64,000 nucleotides of DNA from Candidatus Paralachnospira caecorum. GTDB taxonomy: Bacteria; Bacillota; Clostridia; Lachnospirales; Lachnospiraceae. Within the stretch, counting starts at the first letter, position 1, and the number at the start of each line of letters is the position of its first letter. Shown one piece after another: positions 9,652-19,007 of this stretch. The notes under the pieces were generated by a model. The model was not told the origin of the DNA, did not search any database, and saw only the letters and a program-made list of their open reading frames with translations. The position numbers were made by a program, and so were the translations under genes. The stretch spans positions 16,427-80,426 of the forward strand of contig CAJFHG010000011.1 of assembly GCA_904379015.1 (NCBI GenBank), given 5' to 3'.

Positions 9652-11148
9652 ATGAGGGAATTATTATATGAAAGTACGAGGGGAGCCGGCGGAAAGGTAA
9701 CGGCTTCTCAGGCAATTTTAAAGGGACTGGCGGAGGACGGCGGCCTGTTTGTGCCGGAGAGGATTCCGGAACTGCCGTTTCAGCTGGAAGAGCTTTCCGG
9801 CCTCAGCTATCAGGAGACCGCCTATGGAATCATGAAGGAGTTTCTGACCGATTTTACAGAGGAAGAACTCAGAGACTGTATTGACAGGGCCTATGATGAT
9901 AAATTTGACACAAAGGAGATCGCGCCCGTAAAGGAGGCGGACGGCTCTTATTATCTGGAGCTGTTTCACGGCGCTACGATCGCTTTCAAGGATATGGCGC
10001 TTTCCATTCTGCCGTATCTGATGGTCACGTCTGCCCGGAAGAACCGGATCAAAAATGAGATCGTGATCCTGACGGCTACCTCCGGAGATACAGGGAAGGC
10101 CGCGCTGGCAGGATTTGCCGATGTGCCCGGCACCAAAATTATTGTCTTTTATCCCAGGGACGGCGTAAGCCCCATCCAGAAGAAACAGATGGTGACCCAG
10201 AAGGGAGAGAATACTTTCGTGGTGGGCATTCACGGAAATTTTGACGATGCCCAGAGCGGTGTGAAGGCCATGTTCGGGGACCGGAAGCTGGCAGAAGAGC
10301 TGGCCGGCCGCGGATATCAGTTTTCTTCCGCTAACTCTATCAATATCGGACGGCTGGTGCCCCAGGTGGTCTATTATGTCTACGCTTACGGCCAGATGAT
10401 GAAGAAGGGCATGATCTCCGCAGGAGAGGAGATCAATGTCACTGTGCCGACAGGCAATTTCGGCAATATTCTGGCCGCGTACTATGCGAAGCTCATGGGA
10501 CTGCCCATCGGAAAGCTGATCTGCGCCTCCAATGAAAATAAAGTGCTGTATGACTTTTTCCGCACGGGCGTTTATGACCGGAACCGGGAATTCATCCTGA
10601 CCAGCTCCCCGTCCATGGATATCCTGATCTCCAGCAACCTGGAGCGTCTCATTTACAGGATCGCGGGAGAGAACGCGGGAAAGGACGCTTCTCTCATGAA
10701 GGCTCTTTCCGAGACAGGAAGATATGAGATCAGCGGAGAAATGAAGGCGGCCCTGGCTGATTTCCGGGGGTCATACGCGGACGAGAAAGAGACTGCGGAA
10801 GAGATCAGGCGCGTATACAGGCAGGCGGGGTATGTGATCGACCCGCATACGGCGGTTGCGTCCTGTGTCTGCAGAAAATACAGAGAAGAAACCGGGGACG
10901 GAAGAAAGATGCTGATTGCGTCCACGGCCAGTCCCTATAAATTCACCAGAAGCGTGATGGACGCCATCGACGGCCAGTATCATGACCGGGAAGATTTTGA
11001 GCTGGCGGATATTCTTTCTGAGATCTCAGGGGTGCCGGTGCCGGCGGCCATTGAGGAGATCCGGACAGCGCCTGTGCTTCATACGGCGACCTGTGAGACC
11101 GGGCAGATGGAAGAAGCAGTAAAACAGTTCCTGGGCATCAGGGCTTGA
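9652..11148 (+). CDS. thrC: Threonine synthase
   Basis: PLP enzyme that makes threonine from O-phosphohomoserine. The 498-residue protein is the long class I type: N-terminal YESTRGAGGKVTASQAILKGLAEDGGLFVPE, the PLP-lysine segment FHGATIAFKDMALSILP (~residues 103-119), the ATSGDTGKAALAGF motif, and SANSINIGRLVPQ. GAAAGGAATAACC lies upstream of the ATG. The deacetylase gene begins 13 bases after the stop, so thrC may head a longer transcript. Confidence 0.96.
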   Translation: MRELLYESTRGAGGKVTASQAILKGLAEDGGLFVPERIPELPFQLEELSGLSYQETAYGIMKEFLTDFTEEELRDCIDRAYDDKFDTKEIAPVKEADGSYYLELFHGATIAFKDMALSILPYLMVTSARKNRIKNEIVILTATSGDTGKAALAGFADVPGTKIIVFYPRDGVSPIQKKQMVTQKGENTFVVGIHGNFDDAQSGVKAMFGDRKLAEELAGRGYQFSSANSINIGRLVPQVVYYVYAYGQMMKKGMISAGEEINVTVPTGNFGNILAAYYAKLMGLPIGKLICASNENKVLYDFFRTGVYDRNREFILTSSPSMDILISSNLERLIYRIAGENAGKDASLMKALSETGRYEISGEMKAALADFRGSYADEKETAEEIRRVYRQAGYVIDPHTAVASCVCRKYREETGDGRKMLIASTASPYKFTRSVMDAIDGQYHDREDFELADILSEISGVPVPAAIEEIRTAPVLHTATCETGQMEEAVKQFLGIRA

Positions 11149-11161
11149 AAGAGGTCATGTT

Positions 11162-12814
11162 ATGCAGCAGGAAAATAATAAAGAAATCAAGTTGGAACAT
11201 ATTACGCTCTCCCACAGACAGGGAGCCTCAAAGGCAGGAGAAAACCAGAAGGAGGGAAGACGGCCGAGCAGCTATTACAGAAAGGTTATGCAGCGCCGTC
11301 AGAGACAGAAACGCAACCGTCTGATCGGGATCGGCTGCCTTTCCGTCATCCTGCTGATTCTGATCATCTGCATTATCATAAAACTGGTTCAGGGAAGATC
11401 AGAGGAAACGGGCGGAACTGCCGCGGATTCTTCGGCGGCGGGAACGGTGTCCGGCCTTCCGGAAAAGCTGTCGGAGGATGATTTCCGGTATTCTGTGTCT
11501 GATGATCAGAAAGAGGTTGGGACGCCTCAGGAAAAAAAGGAAATCGCGGAATATGAAGGATACGCGGTCCGTTATCCCGCTGTGGGGAATCAGGCCATGG
11601 ACGCGGCAATCGCCCAGCGGGCGGATGATATCATCACGGTTTTCAAGGCGCGCATGCAGGCGTGCCAGAGCGATTCGCCGGCCCGCATGCTTCTGGTGGC
11701 TGACTACGAAAGCTATCAGACAAAGGAAGCGCTGGTTTCCATTAAGTTTGATATCCATACAGAACTTCCCCAGGAATCGCTGTCCGGAGATACGATCGAG
11801 ACTTATACCTATCAGATGACGGACGGAGCGGAGGTTTCTCTTTCCGATGTGCTGAAGGACGGCTATCTGGATTTCCTGTCCGAAAAGACAAGGGAATTTG
11901 CCCGGAGCCAGTCAGGAACCTTTACGGAAAGCGCGGTAGCGGCCAGCGAGGCCAATTTCAAATATTATACCTGGAATGAGGACGGGCTGACCCTGTATTT
12001 CCCGGCCGGAACGCTGATCGAAGAGAATCAGGAGGTCCTTTCCTTTACGATTCCCATGGAGGATCTTTCTTCTTATCTGACGATGGATCTGGCCGGCAGC
12101 AGCGAGACAGAGCCGCCTGAGAGCCAGGAGGCGCAGGCGCCCGTACAGCCGGGGGCCGATGTGGATCCCACAAAGCCCATGGTCTGCCTGACCTTTGACG
12201 ATGGCCCTTCTGTGACCAACACACCGGAGCTTCTGGATATCCTGGAAGAAAATGATGCCAGGGCCACCTTCTTCGTGGTCGGTACGTCTCTGCAGAAGGA
12301 GGGGGCGCAGGAGATTGTCAGACGGGCGCAGGAGATGGGATGCCAGATCGGGAACCACACCATGGATCATAAAAATTTCAAGGAGATCAGCGATGAGGAG
12401 ATCTGCCAGGAGATTGAGGGGGTTAACAGTATTCTGACCTCCTGGGGACTGGAGCCGACGACCATTGTACGGCCGCCCTACGGCGGATGGAACAATCATG
12501 TCCGGGATGTGGTGCAGTACCCGATGATCCGGTGGAATCTGGATACTCTGGACTGGAAGACCAGAGATCCTTCCTGTACGATTTACAATGTGCTGCAGGA
12601 TCCGGAGCTGGCAGCCGTGGACGGCGACATTATCCTGATGCACGATATCCATGCGGAAACGATAGAGGCATGCAGAACGATCATTCCCGAGCTGAAGGCG
12701 AGAGGCTTCCAGCTGGTGACGATCGAGGAAATGTATGCGGCCAAGGGGATTCCCCTGGAGACAGGCAAGGTGTATTACAACAGCGGTCATATCAAGACTG
12801 ATTTTGGATCATAA
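11162..12814 (+). CDS. Membrane-anchored polysaccharide deacetylase (PdaC-like)
   Basis: Predicted peptidoglycan or polysaccharide N-deacetylase on the outer face of the membrane. The 550 residues hold a basic cytoplasmic tail (1-52), one signal-anchor helix (~53-78), a DUF4163/DUF3298-like domain (~115-310), and a NodB domain (~335-535). All catalytic motifs are visible: TFDDGP (~343), the zinc histidines in GNHTMDHKNF (~396), RPPYGGWN (~436), DTLDWKTRD (~461) and LMHDIHAET (~492). This domain order matches PdaC of Bacillus subtilis, which acts on N-acetylmuramic acid. It sits between thrC and a two-component system on one strand. Confidence 0.9.
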   Translation: MQQENNKEIKLEHITLSHRQGASKAGENQKEGRRPSSYYRKVMQRRQRQKRNRLIGIGCLSVILLILIICIIIKLVQGRSEETGGTAADSSAAGTVSGLPEKLSEDDFRYSVSDDQKEVGTPQEKKEIAEYEGYAVRYPAVGNQAMDAAIAQRADDIITVFKARMQACQSDSPARMLLVADYESYQTKEALVSIKFDIHTELPQESLSGDTIETYTYQMTDGAEVSLSDVLKDGYLDFLSEKTREFARSQSGTFTESAVAASEANFKYYTWNEDGLTLYFPAGTLIEENQEVLSFTIPMEDLSSYLTMDLAGSSETEPPESQEAQAPVQPGADVDPTKPMVCLTFDDGPSVTNTPELLDILEENDARATFFVVGTSLQKEGAQEIVRRAQEMGCQIGNHTMDHKNFKEISDEEICQEIEGVNSILTSWGLEPTTIVRPPYGGWNNHVRDVVQYPMIRWNLDTLDWKTRDPSCTIYNVLQDPELAAVDGDIILMHDIHAETIEACRTIIPELKARGFQLVTIEEMYAAKGIPLETGKVYYNSGHIKTDFGS

Positions 12815-12832
12815 CGATGCGGGAGAGCTCAA

Positions 12833-13543
12833 ATGAAATACAGAATTCTGGTGGCAGAGGACGAAGCGTCGGTCCTGGAGGGGCTTTTGGAAGCCCTCTC
12901 CGGGGCCGGTTATGAAGCGGCCGGCGTGACAGCAGGAGAAGCGGCAGTGCGGAAACTGACAGAAGAAAACTGGTCTTTGTGTATTCTGGATGTCAGGCTG
13001 CCTGATATGAGCGGATTTGATGTATGCCGGAGGGTGAGAGAAGCGGGAACTCACCTTCCGGTTTTGTTTTTGACAGCGTTTTCCGATGAGGCCAATACGG
13101 TCAGAGGCTTTGAGATGGGCGGCGACGATTATGTAGCGAAGCCGTTCCGCCTGCGGGAGCTTCTGTCCAGGGTGGAGGCGCTTCTGAGACGGTGCGCTCC
13201 CAGGGAGGGAGAGGCAGCGGAAAGGCGTTTCCTGGTAAGCGGCGATATCTGCCTGAATCTGAAAAACAGAAAACTGGAGATGGGCGGCGAAGAGCTGCTT
13301 CTGACGCCGAAGGAAAGCCAGATCGCCTATCTGCTCATGAGCAAATGGCCGGAAGCGGTGAGCCGGGACGAGCTTGTCCGCACATTTTGGGACAAGACGG
13401 GACAATATATTGAAAATAATACGATCCGGGTCCATATGAGCCGGCTCCGGGAAAAGCTGGGGACATATGAGGGAAACAACTATGTGGAAACGGTGCGGGG
13501 AATCGGATACCGGTGGAATATCCCGGTGAGGAGTGCGTTATGA
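12833..13543 (+). CDS. OmpR/PhoB-family response regulator
   Basis: Two-component output protein of 236 residues. The receiver domain has the acidic pair DE at residues 10-11, the phospho-acceptor Asp in CILDVRLPDMSG (~51), and the K in VAKPFRLREL (~101). The C-terminal winged helix carries LTPKESQIAYLLM and the recognition region NNTIRVHMSRLREKL. It starts 18 bases after the deacetylase and overlaps the kinase gene by 4 bases (ATGA). Context points to a cell-envelope stress or antimicrobial-peptide response. Confidence 0.93.
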   Translation: MKYRILVAEDEASVLEGLLEALSGAGYEAAGVTAGEAAVRKLTEENWSLCILDVRLPDMSGFDVCRRVREAGTHLPVLFLTAFSDEANTVRGFEMGGDDYVAKPFRLRELLSRVEALLRRCAPREGEAAERRFLVSGDICLNLKNRKLEMGGEELLLTPKESQIAYLLMSKWPEAVSRDELVRTFWDKTGQYIENNTIRVHMSRLREKLGTYEGNNYVETVRGIGYRWNIPVRSAL

Positions 13544-14688
13544 GCTGTTATGGAAACAAAGAGATCAGATATTTGGGCCGTGTTTACTGGGTGATGGCGG
13601 CGTCTCTGACGGCGGGGACAGCGGCGCTGGTGCTGTTCGTGAGACATGTCTGCCAGCGCCGGATCATGGAAGCGGTGGAACAGGCATTCAGCGCGCAGGA
13701 GCAGTCGGTTCTCCGGTCGCTTCTGCAGGAGCCGGATCCGGCGCAGGTATGGATTCCGGTGTGCACGGCCGGCGCGGTGTTTCTGTTTTTTTTCCTTTAT
13801 ATGACCCGATCTCTGTCAGGGATCTATGAAACGGTGGGAAAACTCAGTCTGGGACTGGAGCAGATGATCGCGGGCCGCAGAACGAATCTGTCTGAATGGA
13901 AGGAAGGGATCGTCTCTTCTCTTTCCAATCAGGCTGAGCTGCTGTGCCGGAGGAACGCGCATCTGATCGATCTGATGCAGGAGGAAAAAGAGCAGCTGTT
14001 CCGTTTTGTGGAAAATATGGTGCATCAGATGAAAACGCCGCTCACGGCCCTGCAGCTGGATCTGGATCTGATGGATATGCAGCTGGAGCCGCTGCGGGAA
14101 GCCGGCGGAAACGGCCTGGACAGAAAGCTTCAGGACTGTATGGCCCAGTGCGGGAAGCTGAAGGCCCATGTGGAGGAATTTATGACAGACAGCCAGGTAT
14201 CCTCCGGAACGCTTCATTTTTTTTCCAGCCCCGCGGACGTGGAGGGAATGCTGGAGAGTGTCGGGAACGGGCTCTCGGTGCTTCTGGAGGCGCGGCAGAT
14301 CCGGCTTTCTATTCGGTCGGAGTCAAAAATTCCTCTTTACTGTGACAGCGGATGGATGAAGGCGGCGTTCTCTAATCTGATCAAAAATTCCATTGAGTCC
14401 ATGAAGCAGGGCGGAACCATCGCGGTCCGGCACTGGGATGAAGGATGCTGGAAATATGTGGTGATCACCGACGAGGGCGGCGGAATTTCAGAAGAAACGG
14501 CTGCCCACATGTTTGAACGGTTTTATACGGGAAAAGAACGGGAAGGAGGCACAGGGATCGGGCTGCATGCCGCAAAAGAGATCATTGAGTCCTGCCATGG
14601 CAGCATTGAGGCGCAGCCGTATGGGAAAGGCACCAGATTTCAGATCAGATTCCGGATCCTGGACGGTCCGGAGACCTATGCCCGGTAA
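13540..14688 (+). CDS. Sensor histidine kinase (BceS-like)
   Basis: Membrane kinase of 382 residues: helix 1 at ~18-38, a short extracytoplasmic segment of roughly 35 residues, helix 2 at ~74-92, a dimerisation helix with the phospho-histidine in VHQMKTPLTALQL (~166), and a complete HATPase domain (NLIKNS N box, DEGGGIS, GTGIGLH). The HQMKTPL form and small sensor loop are typical of kinases that work with Bce-type ABC transporters. An earlier in-frame ATG at 13513 exists; the ATG at 13540 has GGTGAGGAG upstream and ATGA coupling. Confidence 0.9.
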   Translation: MSCYGNKEIRYLGRVYWVMAASLTAGTAALVLFVRHVCQRRIMEAVEQAFSAQEQSVLRSLLQEPDPAQVWIPVCTAGAVFLFFFLYMTRSLSGIYETVGKLSLGLEQMIAGRRTNLSEWKEGIVSSLSNQAELLCRRNAHLIDLMQEEKEQLFRFVENMVHQMKTPLTALQLDLDLMDMQLEPLREAGGNGLDRKLQDCMAQCGKLKAHVEEFMTDSQVSSGTLHFFSSPADVEGMLESVGNGLSVLLEARQIRLSIRSESKIPLYCDSGWMKAAFSNLIKNSIESMKQGGTIAVRHWDEGCWKYVVITDEGGGISEETAAHMFERFYTGKEREGGTGIGLHAAKEIIESCHGSIEAQPYGKGTRFQIRFRILDGPETYAR

Positions 14689-14718
14689 ATCCGGAAGGGA
14701 CAGCGGGAGCAGCAAATG

Positions 14719-14762
14719 TTACGAAAACGTCACGTGTAGGGCACTCCCTTTTGTGGTACGAT
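14719..14762 (+). promoter_or_regulatory. Candidate BceR-type operator and promoter before the ABC transporter
   Basis: TTACG-AAAA-CGTCA (14719-14732) resembles the Bce-type consensus TNACA-N4-TGTAA. It ends 24 bases before a TACGAT -10 (14757-14762). The -35 is poor (TGTAGG-like), as expected for a promoter needing an activator. Confidence 0.5.
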
Positions 14763-14822
14763 AGATTCAGAAGAAGACGGTTTCGGCCGGAACGGATCAG
14801 ACTGCGGAAGGGAGGGGCGTGC

Positions 14823-16965
14823 ATGAGCGGAACCTTATGGAAAATAGCCAGACAATCAAAGCAGGGAAGGAAGAAGGAAAACAGAGCGTTGTTTTTTGTT
14901 CTTTTTTTCCTGTTTTTTCTGACTGCGGCCGGCATCACCTGGTTTTCCGCTGCCGGGAAAGTGCAGGAGGAGGAGCGGTATTCTGCCTTTGGCGAGTGGA
15001 AGGCGGCGTATTACGGCGCAGATGAAGCGCAGCGGGATCAGTTCCTGGAAAATCCCGCCACTTCCAGAAGCGGTGTTTCCGCGGTGGTCGGTTCCGTGAT
15101 CGCGCCGGACGCGGAGGAACGGCTTGAGGACCTGGAGCAGGAGTTCGCGTTCATGTATATGGGGTCAGAGGTGCCCGAGGTGACTCTGGAAAGAATGGGA
15201 AGGGATGTTCTGGCGCTGGAGTCAGAGGCGGAAGTCATGGAATATCTGGGATTCAGCGCTGTTCTCGGCACGCTGGATGAGGGGACCTGCGGGCTTGGGC
15301 GGATTTCCCTGGCCAGCGGCGCCTATCCGCAGGCGGAGGATGAGATTGCGGTTGTGCGTTCCTCTCTGACCCGGATGGGATATGGAGCGGAGCTCGGACA
15401 GACCATTCAGGTAGAGGTCTATTCTCCGGGCAGTGAAACCGTGACGAAGGAGTACCGGCTGTGCGGAATTCTTGAACCCTACGGAGGAGGGTGGAATACC
15501 AAAACCTATCCTCTTGTTTCCGCGGTGATCACGCCGGAAGCCGCAGAGCAGTATCCCTGGGAGCCTTCCTACAATGTTTTTCTGGATTATGCGGGATCCG
15601 TCTCGGAAAGTCCTTATATATACGGCCTGAACGAATCAGGATGACGGGGTTTATATCAAATCAGACAAGCTGTATGACAGCGGACTGGAACAGCTGAGGA
15701 AGCATACCAGCGCTTACCCCTATGACAGCACGAAGCCCAGCTGGAAAAAAGACGGAATGGCGCTGGCGGGGCTGATCGGGATCTATACAGGCTGGGAAGG
15801 GAATCTGGCGGGGCTGGAGGACATGATTTCAGAGGGAGAATGGGACCGGGAAGCCTTTGAGGAGGGGAGCGAGGTGCTTCTGTTCATGCCTTCTTACCGG
15901 GAACGGGATTACCGCAGTGTGGAACCGGGAGAAAATCTGCTTGAGCTGAATCTGGATGAAAATCTGGCGGACTATTATGAAATCGATGAGAGTATCCAGC
16001 CGGGAGATGAGATCACGATCCATGTCGAATATAAGGTGACAGATGATGAAAACGGACCGGAATATCTGAAAGAAGATCCCAAACTGGCGTTTTATCAGGA
16101 AGAAGAATGGTCGGTGACGGTGGGCGGGATCATCCATTATGTGCCGGAAAACTGTGAAAATCCGCTCCGGGAACTGCTGACCTCTTATGAAAACAACAGC
16201 TTCGCAGTGGTTGCCAGTTCCCGTTTTGTGAATCAGGTGAGGGAAATCAGGAATCGTATGGAGCGGGAATATACGGCTGAGCGGTACAGAGAACAGTATG
16301 GAATTGAAACAGACGCGGACAGCGTCCTGATCCGTTCAGGCAATATGCTGGGGAGCAATACGGAGACAAAGTTTGATGCGTTTACGGTAATCTGCGGCAG
16401 CGGCGCGGGAGATGCCGCGGTGGGAAATATCCAAAATCTGGCGGCCTTTTACGGGCTGTATCCGGCGGCATCTTCCGAAACGTGGCAGACGGATTATCAG
16501 AAGGCGGCGGATACGGCCGTGCTCTGGCTGGCGGGAGGCGGGACGGTCTGCATCGCCGTTTTGCTGATCCTGTTTCATACGATGAGATCTGCTTTGGACA
16601 GCAGCCGGAAGCAGTTCGGCATTTTTCAGACTCTGGGCGTGAGAAAGAAAGAGATCCGGCGGGCATATGGGATACGGGGAGCCGTGGACGGCGCTCTGGC
16701 TCTGCTGCTGGTCCATCTGGCAGGGGCAGCGGCGGCGGGATTTCGGGCAGCGGAGATTTACAGGACCATGGATCCCCTCAGGTTTTCAGGGCAGGGGGAA
16801 ATGATCCGGCGGTGCCTGATGGAAGTCTTTGGAGGTGATTCGCTCACCGCCCATGTGATCCTGTGCGCGGTGCTGATGATCGTTTTTGTTTCAGCTTACA
16901 GGATTCCGGCCGGAAGTGTCCTGAAAGGCAGTCCGGTGGATCAGGTCAGGGAATTGTCAGAATAG
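14823..16965 (+). pseudogene. FtsX-like ABC transporter permease, interrupted by a frameshift
   Basis: The coding frame from 14823 stops at TGA 15642-15644 after 273 residues. The next frame continues without loss from about 15640 (DDGVYIKSDKL) to 16965, so one extra base near 15639-15642 splits the gene. Joined, it would encode about 713 residues: one helix at the N-terminus (~20-42), a large extracellular domain, then three C-terminal helices with the FtsX pattern FGIFQTLGVRKKEI between the first two. That gives four helices, fewer than the ten of BceB. It precedes its ATPase by 14 bases. It may be a true mutation, a sequencing error, or less likely a programmed shift at UGA-C. Confidence 0.8.
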
Positions 16966-16979
16966 AAGGGAGGAATTTT

Positions 16980-17663
16980 ATGGTGCTTCTGGAAACGAGA
17001 CAGTTGGAAAAAATATATGGAACAGGCAGTCAGGAGGTGCGCGCGCTGAAGCCGACCAGTCTGACGATCGAGGAAGGCAGGTTTTACGCGGTGATCGGAC
17101 GGAGCGGATCGGGAAAATCGACGCTTCTTCATCTGCTGGGGGGACTGGATCAGCCCACAGGGGGAGACGTGCTTCTGGAGGGGAAGAGTATTTTTAAGTT
17201 TTCTGACAGGGAGGCGGCCATATTCAGAAGGAGGAGGATCGGCTTTATTTTCCAGTCATATAATCTGCTGCCGGAGTATACAGCGCTGGATAATATCAGA
17301 ATGCCGCTTTATCTGGACCAGAGGGAAATCGATGAGGAATATGAAGGAATGCTGCTGAAAAAGCTGCGCCTGATCGGAAAGGAAACGAAATATCCCAGTC
17401 AGCTGTCCGGAGGGGAGGTACAGCGGGTGGCCATCGCGAGAGCGCTGATCACCAAGCCGGCCATCGTGCTGGCAGATGAGCCGACCGGAAATCTGGATGT
17501 GAAAAGCGCTTCTGAAGTGATCCAGATCCTGAAGGAGACTTGCCGGATTTTCCATCAGACACTGCTGCTGGTGACCCATGATCTGCAGATCGCCAGAATG
17601 GCGGATGTGGTGCTGACGCTGGAGGACGGGGTGCTGTTCAAAGGGGAAGACATCCTCAGCTGA
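16980..17663 (+). CDS. ABC transporter ATP-binding protein (MacB/BceA type)
   Basis: A 227-residue ATPase with Walker A GRSGSGKS (~residues 39-46), Q-loop FQSYNLLPEYTALDNI, signature LSGGEVQRVAIARAL and Walker B VLADEPTGNLD, the exact hallmark of the LolD/MacB/BceA branch. The ATG at 16980 follows GAAGGGAGG; a longer open frame from 16863 overlaps the permease and is not used. It partners the frameshifted permease upstream, with the two-component system as likely regulator. Confidence 0.92.
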   Translation: MVLLETRQLEKIYGTGSQEVRALKPTSLTIEEGRFYAVIGRSGSGKSTLLHLLGGLDQPTGGDVLLEGKSIFKFSDREAAIFRRRRIGFIFQSYNLLPEYTALDNIRMPLYLDQREIDEEYEGMLLKKLRLIGKETKYPSQLSGGEVQRVAIARALITKPAIVLADEPTGNLDVKSASEVIQILKETCRIFHQTLLLVTHDLQIARMADVVLTLEDGVLFKGEDILS

Positions 17664-17683
17664 CCCTCCGGCCGGCTGAGGAT
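17652..17683. terminator. Hairpin at convergent gene ends
   Basis: Perfect 9-bp stem ATCCTCAGC (17652-17660) / GCTGAGGAT (17675-17683). It includes the ATPase stop codon and lies before the convergent minus-strand gene. There is no strong T run on the plus strand. Confidence 0.5.
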
Positions 17684-17698
17684 TGTCAAAAAGCAGTT

Positions 17699-18076
17699 CT
17701 ATGTGTCCTTGCGGGTGAGGAGATCCGCCATCTGCCGGAGCATTTCGATCCGGGACTGTTCTTCGGGGCTCATCCTGCTTTTCAGGACATTCAGGATCAG
17801 GTTTGTCTCCGCGTCATTGAACTGGAGCCCCATGGCGTTGGCGCTGCGGTTGGCAGAGATCAGAAATGGAAGGAGGGCGTCCATGGATTTTCCTCCGGAC
17901 TGGGAAACCAGCTCTGACAGGAAAGCCAGTTTTTTCAGATCCATATTTTTCAGGGAAGGATCATTGTTCCAGCTGTCCTGATTCTGGCCGGACTGATCCC
18001 GTTCAGGGCCGGAGGCATCCGGTCCTTTTTCGTTCCTGTTTCTGCCGGAGGGGCGGTTATTCTGAAAATGATTCAT
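17699..18076 (-). CDS. Hypothetical protein, second gene of a minus-strand pair
   Basis: A 125-residue soluble protein I do not recognise. The N-terminal ~40 residues are hydrophilic and rich in Asn, Arg and Gly (low complexity). The rest is helical, with KLAFLSELVSQ, a SMDALLPFLISANRSANAMG segment, and a charged C-terminal helix. The start at 18076 has AAAGGAGA upstream; longer frames lack a site. Its first 20 bases overlap the end of the upstream gene, so the two are translationally coupled and probably act together. No membrane segment. Confidence 0.7.
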   Translation of the reverse strand: MNHFQNNRPSGRNRNEKGPDASGPERDQSGQNQDSWNNDPSLKNMDLKKLAFLSELVSQSGGKSMDALLPFLISANRSANAMGLQFNDAETNLILNVLKSRMSPEEQSRIEMLRQMADLLTRKDT

Positions 18077-18671
18077 GAGAAGTCTCCTTTCTTTCATCGG
18101 GATCCAGAGAACGGAAGGCGGCGCTGTAGGAGTCAAATACAGCCTGCTGTTCTTTGGAAAGCGCGTTTCTGATACAGGTGCGGAAATCTCCGGGCGGGGG
18201 ACCGGCCGGATCTTTGGACTTCGGTTCAGAGGAGAGAGAGGCGGCGGCCAGAGAGAGATCTTCTTCCGGCGCCGGGCCGGAAGCCGTGTCCTGGAAAAGG
18301 GACAGCCCGGCGGCGCCGGGATCGGCCGGCGCTGTCTGTTCATAGAGAGACATGAGCTGGAGCATGGTGTTGAACCGGCTGAAGATCTGCCGCTGCCTGG
18401 GACTGCCGTAATCCTTTATTTCATTGAAAACGTCAAAAAATCCCCGTTTCGGCTCATCGCCGCCGGCGGAACAGGCGCTCAGGGCTTCGCTGCTGTCCGG
18501 GGAGGCAAACAGGCGCATGGTATTCTGAAGTTCCTGTATTTTGATCAGGATGGAGAAGAGCCGTTTCTGGGAGGGCGGAAAATAGGACAGAGCGGCCTTC
18601 AGCATCTGGAGGTCATAGCTGCATGTCATTTTATCCAGCATGGTTGCTTTCAGATCATCTTGTTCCAACAT
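18057..18671 (-). CDS. Hypothetical protein, first gene of a minus-strand pair
   Basis: A 204-residue soluble protein of unknown family. The first ~90 residues are helical (DLQMLKAALSYFPPSQKRLFSILIKIQEL region). A central Pro/Ala/Ser-rich linker (~115-165) follows, then a short C-terminal helix. The start at 18671 has GAGGTG 3-4 bases upstream, while the much longer open frame reaching 18932 runs through the divergent promoter. It overlaps the next gene by 20 bases and is divergent from the 47-residue protein at 18772. The helical fragments recall clostridial accessory proteins, but no function can be given. Confidence 0.7.
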   Translation of the reverse strand: MLEQDDLKATMLDKMTCSYDLQMLKAALSYFPPSQKRLFSILIKIQELQNTMRLFASPDSSEALSACSAGGDEPKRGFFDVFNEIKDYGSPRQRQIFSRFNTMLQLMSLYEQTAPADPGAAGLSLFQDTASGPAPEEDLSLAAASLSSEPKSKDPAGPPPGDFRTCIRNALSKEQQAVFDSYSAAFRSLDPDERKETSHESFSE

Positions 18672-18737
18672 AGCACCTCGGTGGTTTGCTCCTTTCAGTT
18701 TATGCGGGGGACTGGCCCGGCTATGCGCAAAAACGCA

Positions 18738-18743
18738 TATAAT
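18738..18743 (+). promoter_or_regulatory. -10 element for the 47-residue gene, next to an ATGCG inverted repeat
   Basis: TATAAT at 18738-18743. ATGCG/CGCAT (about 18723-18738) forms an inverted repeat with an AAAAA centre directly before it, in the space between divergent genes. Confidence 0.4.
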
Positions 18744-18771
18744 AAAAGGTGTAAGGAAAAGGAGTTCTGAA

Positions 18772-18915
18772 ATGAAAACAAGACTTGTCATAGAGGAAGA
18801 TTCTGTATATGAAATAGATGAAGAATGCGACAGGGCCAGAAGGGCCGCGGAGCAGAAAAAGAAGGAAAAAGCCGGGAAAGAGCAGAAGAGGAACAGGGGC
18901 GCGGAGCCGGACTGA
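18772..18915 (+). CDS. Small charged hypothetical protein (47 residues)
   Basis: Starts MKTRLVIEEDSVYEIDEEC, then a continuous Lys/Arg/Glu/Ala-rich helix to the end. AAAAGGAG lies 7 bases before the ATG, which supports real translation. It has no signal or membrane segment. The N-terminal strand followed by a YEIDEEC motif is reminiscent of short conserved clostridial proteins, but no role is known to me. It is divergent from the hypothetical pair. Confidence 0.65.
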   Translation: MKTRLVIEEDSVYEIDEECDRARRAAEQKKKEKAGKEQKRNRGAEPD

Positions 18916-19007
18916 GCCGGATCTCCCGGCATGACAGCCGCCTGCCGGAGGCACTGAAAAAAGAGCCGTCCTGATGATGCGGATCGGGACGGCTCTGCCG
19001 CTTTGAT

